DNA from: Frankiales bacterium
GTDB taxonomy: Bacteria > Actinomycetota > Actinomycetes > Mycobacteriales > SCTD01
Assembly: GCA_025965495.1 (NCBI GenBank)
Contig: JAOPWW010000272.1
Coordinates: 1-5,424, forward strand
Direction of reading: 5' to 3'
DNA length: 5,424 nt
Position numbers and translations under genes: made by a program
Shown here: positions 4,958 through 5,424 of the stretch, in pieces
Position numbering within the stretch: the first letter of the stretch is position 1
Layout of the letters: every line of letters starts with the position of its first letter
The notes under the pieces: generated by a model
What the model saw: the letters and a program-made list of their open reading frames with translations, nothing else
Told to the model about the DNA's origin: nothing
The model's database searches: none

Positions 4958-5424
4958 GAGGCAGCGGGCCGGAACGCCGCCTCGTGCAGCCGGAACGCCT
5001 CGGCCAGCGCCTCGCGCCAGGCCGGCAGCTGCGGCAGCCCCGCCTCGTCCCACGCCCGGGAGCTCAGCACGCTGTACGCCGGGCGCGGGGCGGGGACGGG
5101 GTACTCGGCGGTCGTGATCGGCCGCACCCGCTCCGGGTCCGCCCCGAGCTCGGCGAAGACCGCCTGGGCGAACCCGTGCCAGCTCGTCTCGCCCCGGCCC
5201 GTGCAGTGGTAGGTCCCGACCGGGGCCTGCTCGCGGGTGAGGGCGAACAGCGCCCGCGCGAGGTCGCGGCTCCAGGTGGGTGAGCCGACCTGGTCGGCCA
5301 CGACCGAGATCGTGTCGCGCTCCTTCTCCAGGCGCGCCATCGTCTTGACGAAGTTCCCGCCGGTCGCGCCGTAGACCCAGGCGGTCCGCACGACCCAGGA
5401 CGCCTCCGGGAGCAGCTCGCGCAC
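4954..5424 (-). CDS. rmlD: dTDP-4-dehydrorhamnose reductase, C-terminal half (start outside window)
   Basis: The 156 visible residues match the C-terminal half of RmlD/RfbD, the NADPH-dependent reductase that makes dTDP-L-rhamnose in the last step of the Rml pathway, in the cytoplasm. The diagnostic stretch WVVRTAWVYGATGGNFVKTM is followed by VVADQVGSPTWSRDLARAL, then GTYHCTGRGETSWHGFAQAV, and by RPAYSVLSSRAWDEAGLPQLPAWREAL near the end. These are the substrate-binding region and C-terminal helices of the family. The family is usually about 280-300 residues, so the N-terminal nucleotide-binding domain and the catalytic YxxxK motif should lie beyond base 5424. The GTG at the window edge is an internal valine codon, not a start. 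Its presence suggests that L-rhamnose is used in the glycan made here, and other rml genes may lie to the right. It converges on the small membrane gene, with 21 bp between the stop codons. Confidence 0.93.
   Translation of the reverse strand: MRELLPEASWVVRTAWVYGATGGNFVKTMARLEKERDTISVVADQVGSPTWSRDLARALFALTREQAPVGTYHCTGRGETSWHGFAQAVFAELGADPERVRPITTAEYPVPAPRPAYSVLSSRAWDEAGLPQLPAWREALAEAFRLHEAAFRPAAS

Noticed and set aside
4862..5053. A 63-residue minus-strand frame overlapping the small membrane gene and the end of rmlD
   Set aside because: It overlaps two better supported genes, is Gly/Arg/Ala-rich and has no family signal.

Overview
The window is very GC-rich, and its reading frames carry G or C at nearly every third codon position. 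It uses GTG starts freely and packs genes closely, which fits a high-GC actinobacterium. The genus cannot be settled from this sequence. The gene content points to a cell-surface glycan locus (exopolysaccharide, O-antigen-like or wall-linked glycan): two family-4 glycosyltransferases, a zinc-ribbon methyltransferase and the end of a dTDP-rhamnose pathway gene. No mobile element, CRISPR array, tRNA or rRNA gene was seen.

Layout, left to right. (1) 1-453 (+) is the C-terminal part of an unrecognised protein. (2) It converges on a 496-residue glycosyltransferase at 500-1990 (-). Both stop codons at this junction lie inside a 12-bp perfect inverted repeat (450-503), a likely bidirectional terminator. 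(3) A 65-bp divergent spacer (1991-2055) separates that gene from a rightward three-gene run. The run holds an adenylate kinase-type NMP kinase (2056-2703), a second GT4 glycosyltransferase (2700-3737) whose best start is a CTG overlapping the kinase stop, and a methyltransferase (3771-4667). (4) A 121-bp spacer with hairpins and short repeats precedes a 47-residue membrane protein (4789-4932). (5) That gene converges on the C-terminal half of dTDP-4-dehydrorhamnose reductase (rmlD, 4954-5424, -). Here too a short inverted repeat contains both stop codons.

How the genes may work together (inference): RmlD would supply dTDP-L-rhamnose, the two GT4 enzymes would add sugars to a growing glycan, and the methyltransferase might cap or decorate it. 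The role of the NMP kinase is unclear; it may recycle the nucleotide monophosphates released when sugars are transferred. The most unusual points are the apparent CTG start coupled to the kinase stop, a beta-rich domain inserted in the N-terminal half of the first glycosyltransferase, a kinase paralogue in a glycan operon, and stop codons embedded in inverted repeats at both convergent junctions. I do not see clear evidence for a wholly new system.
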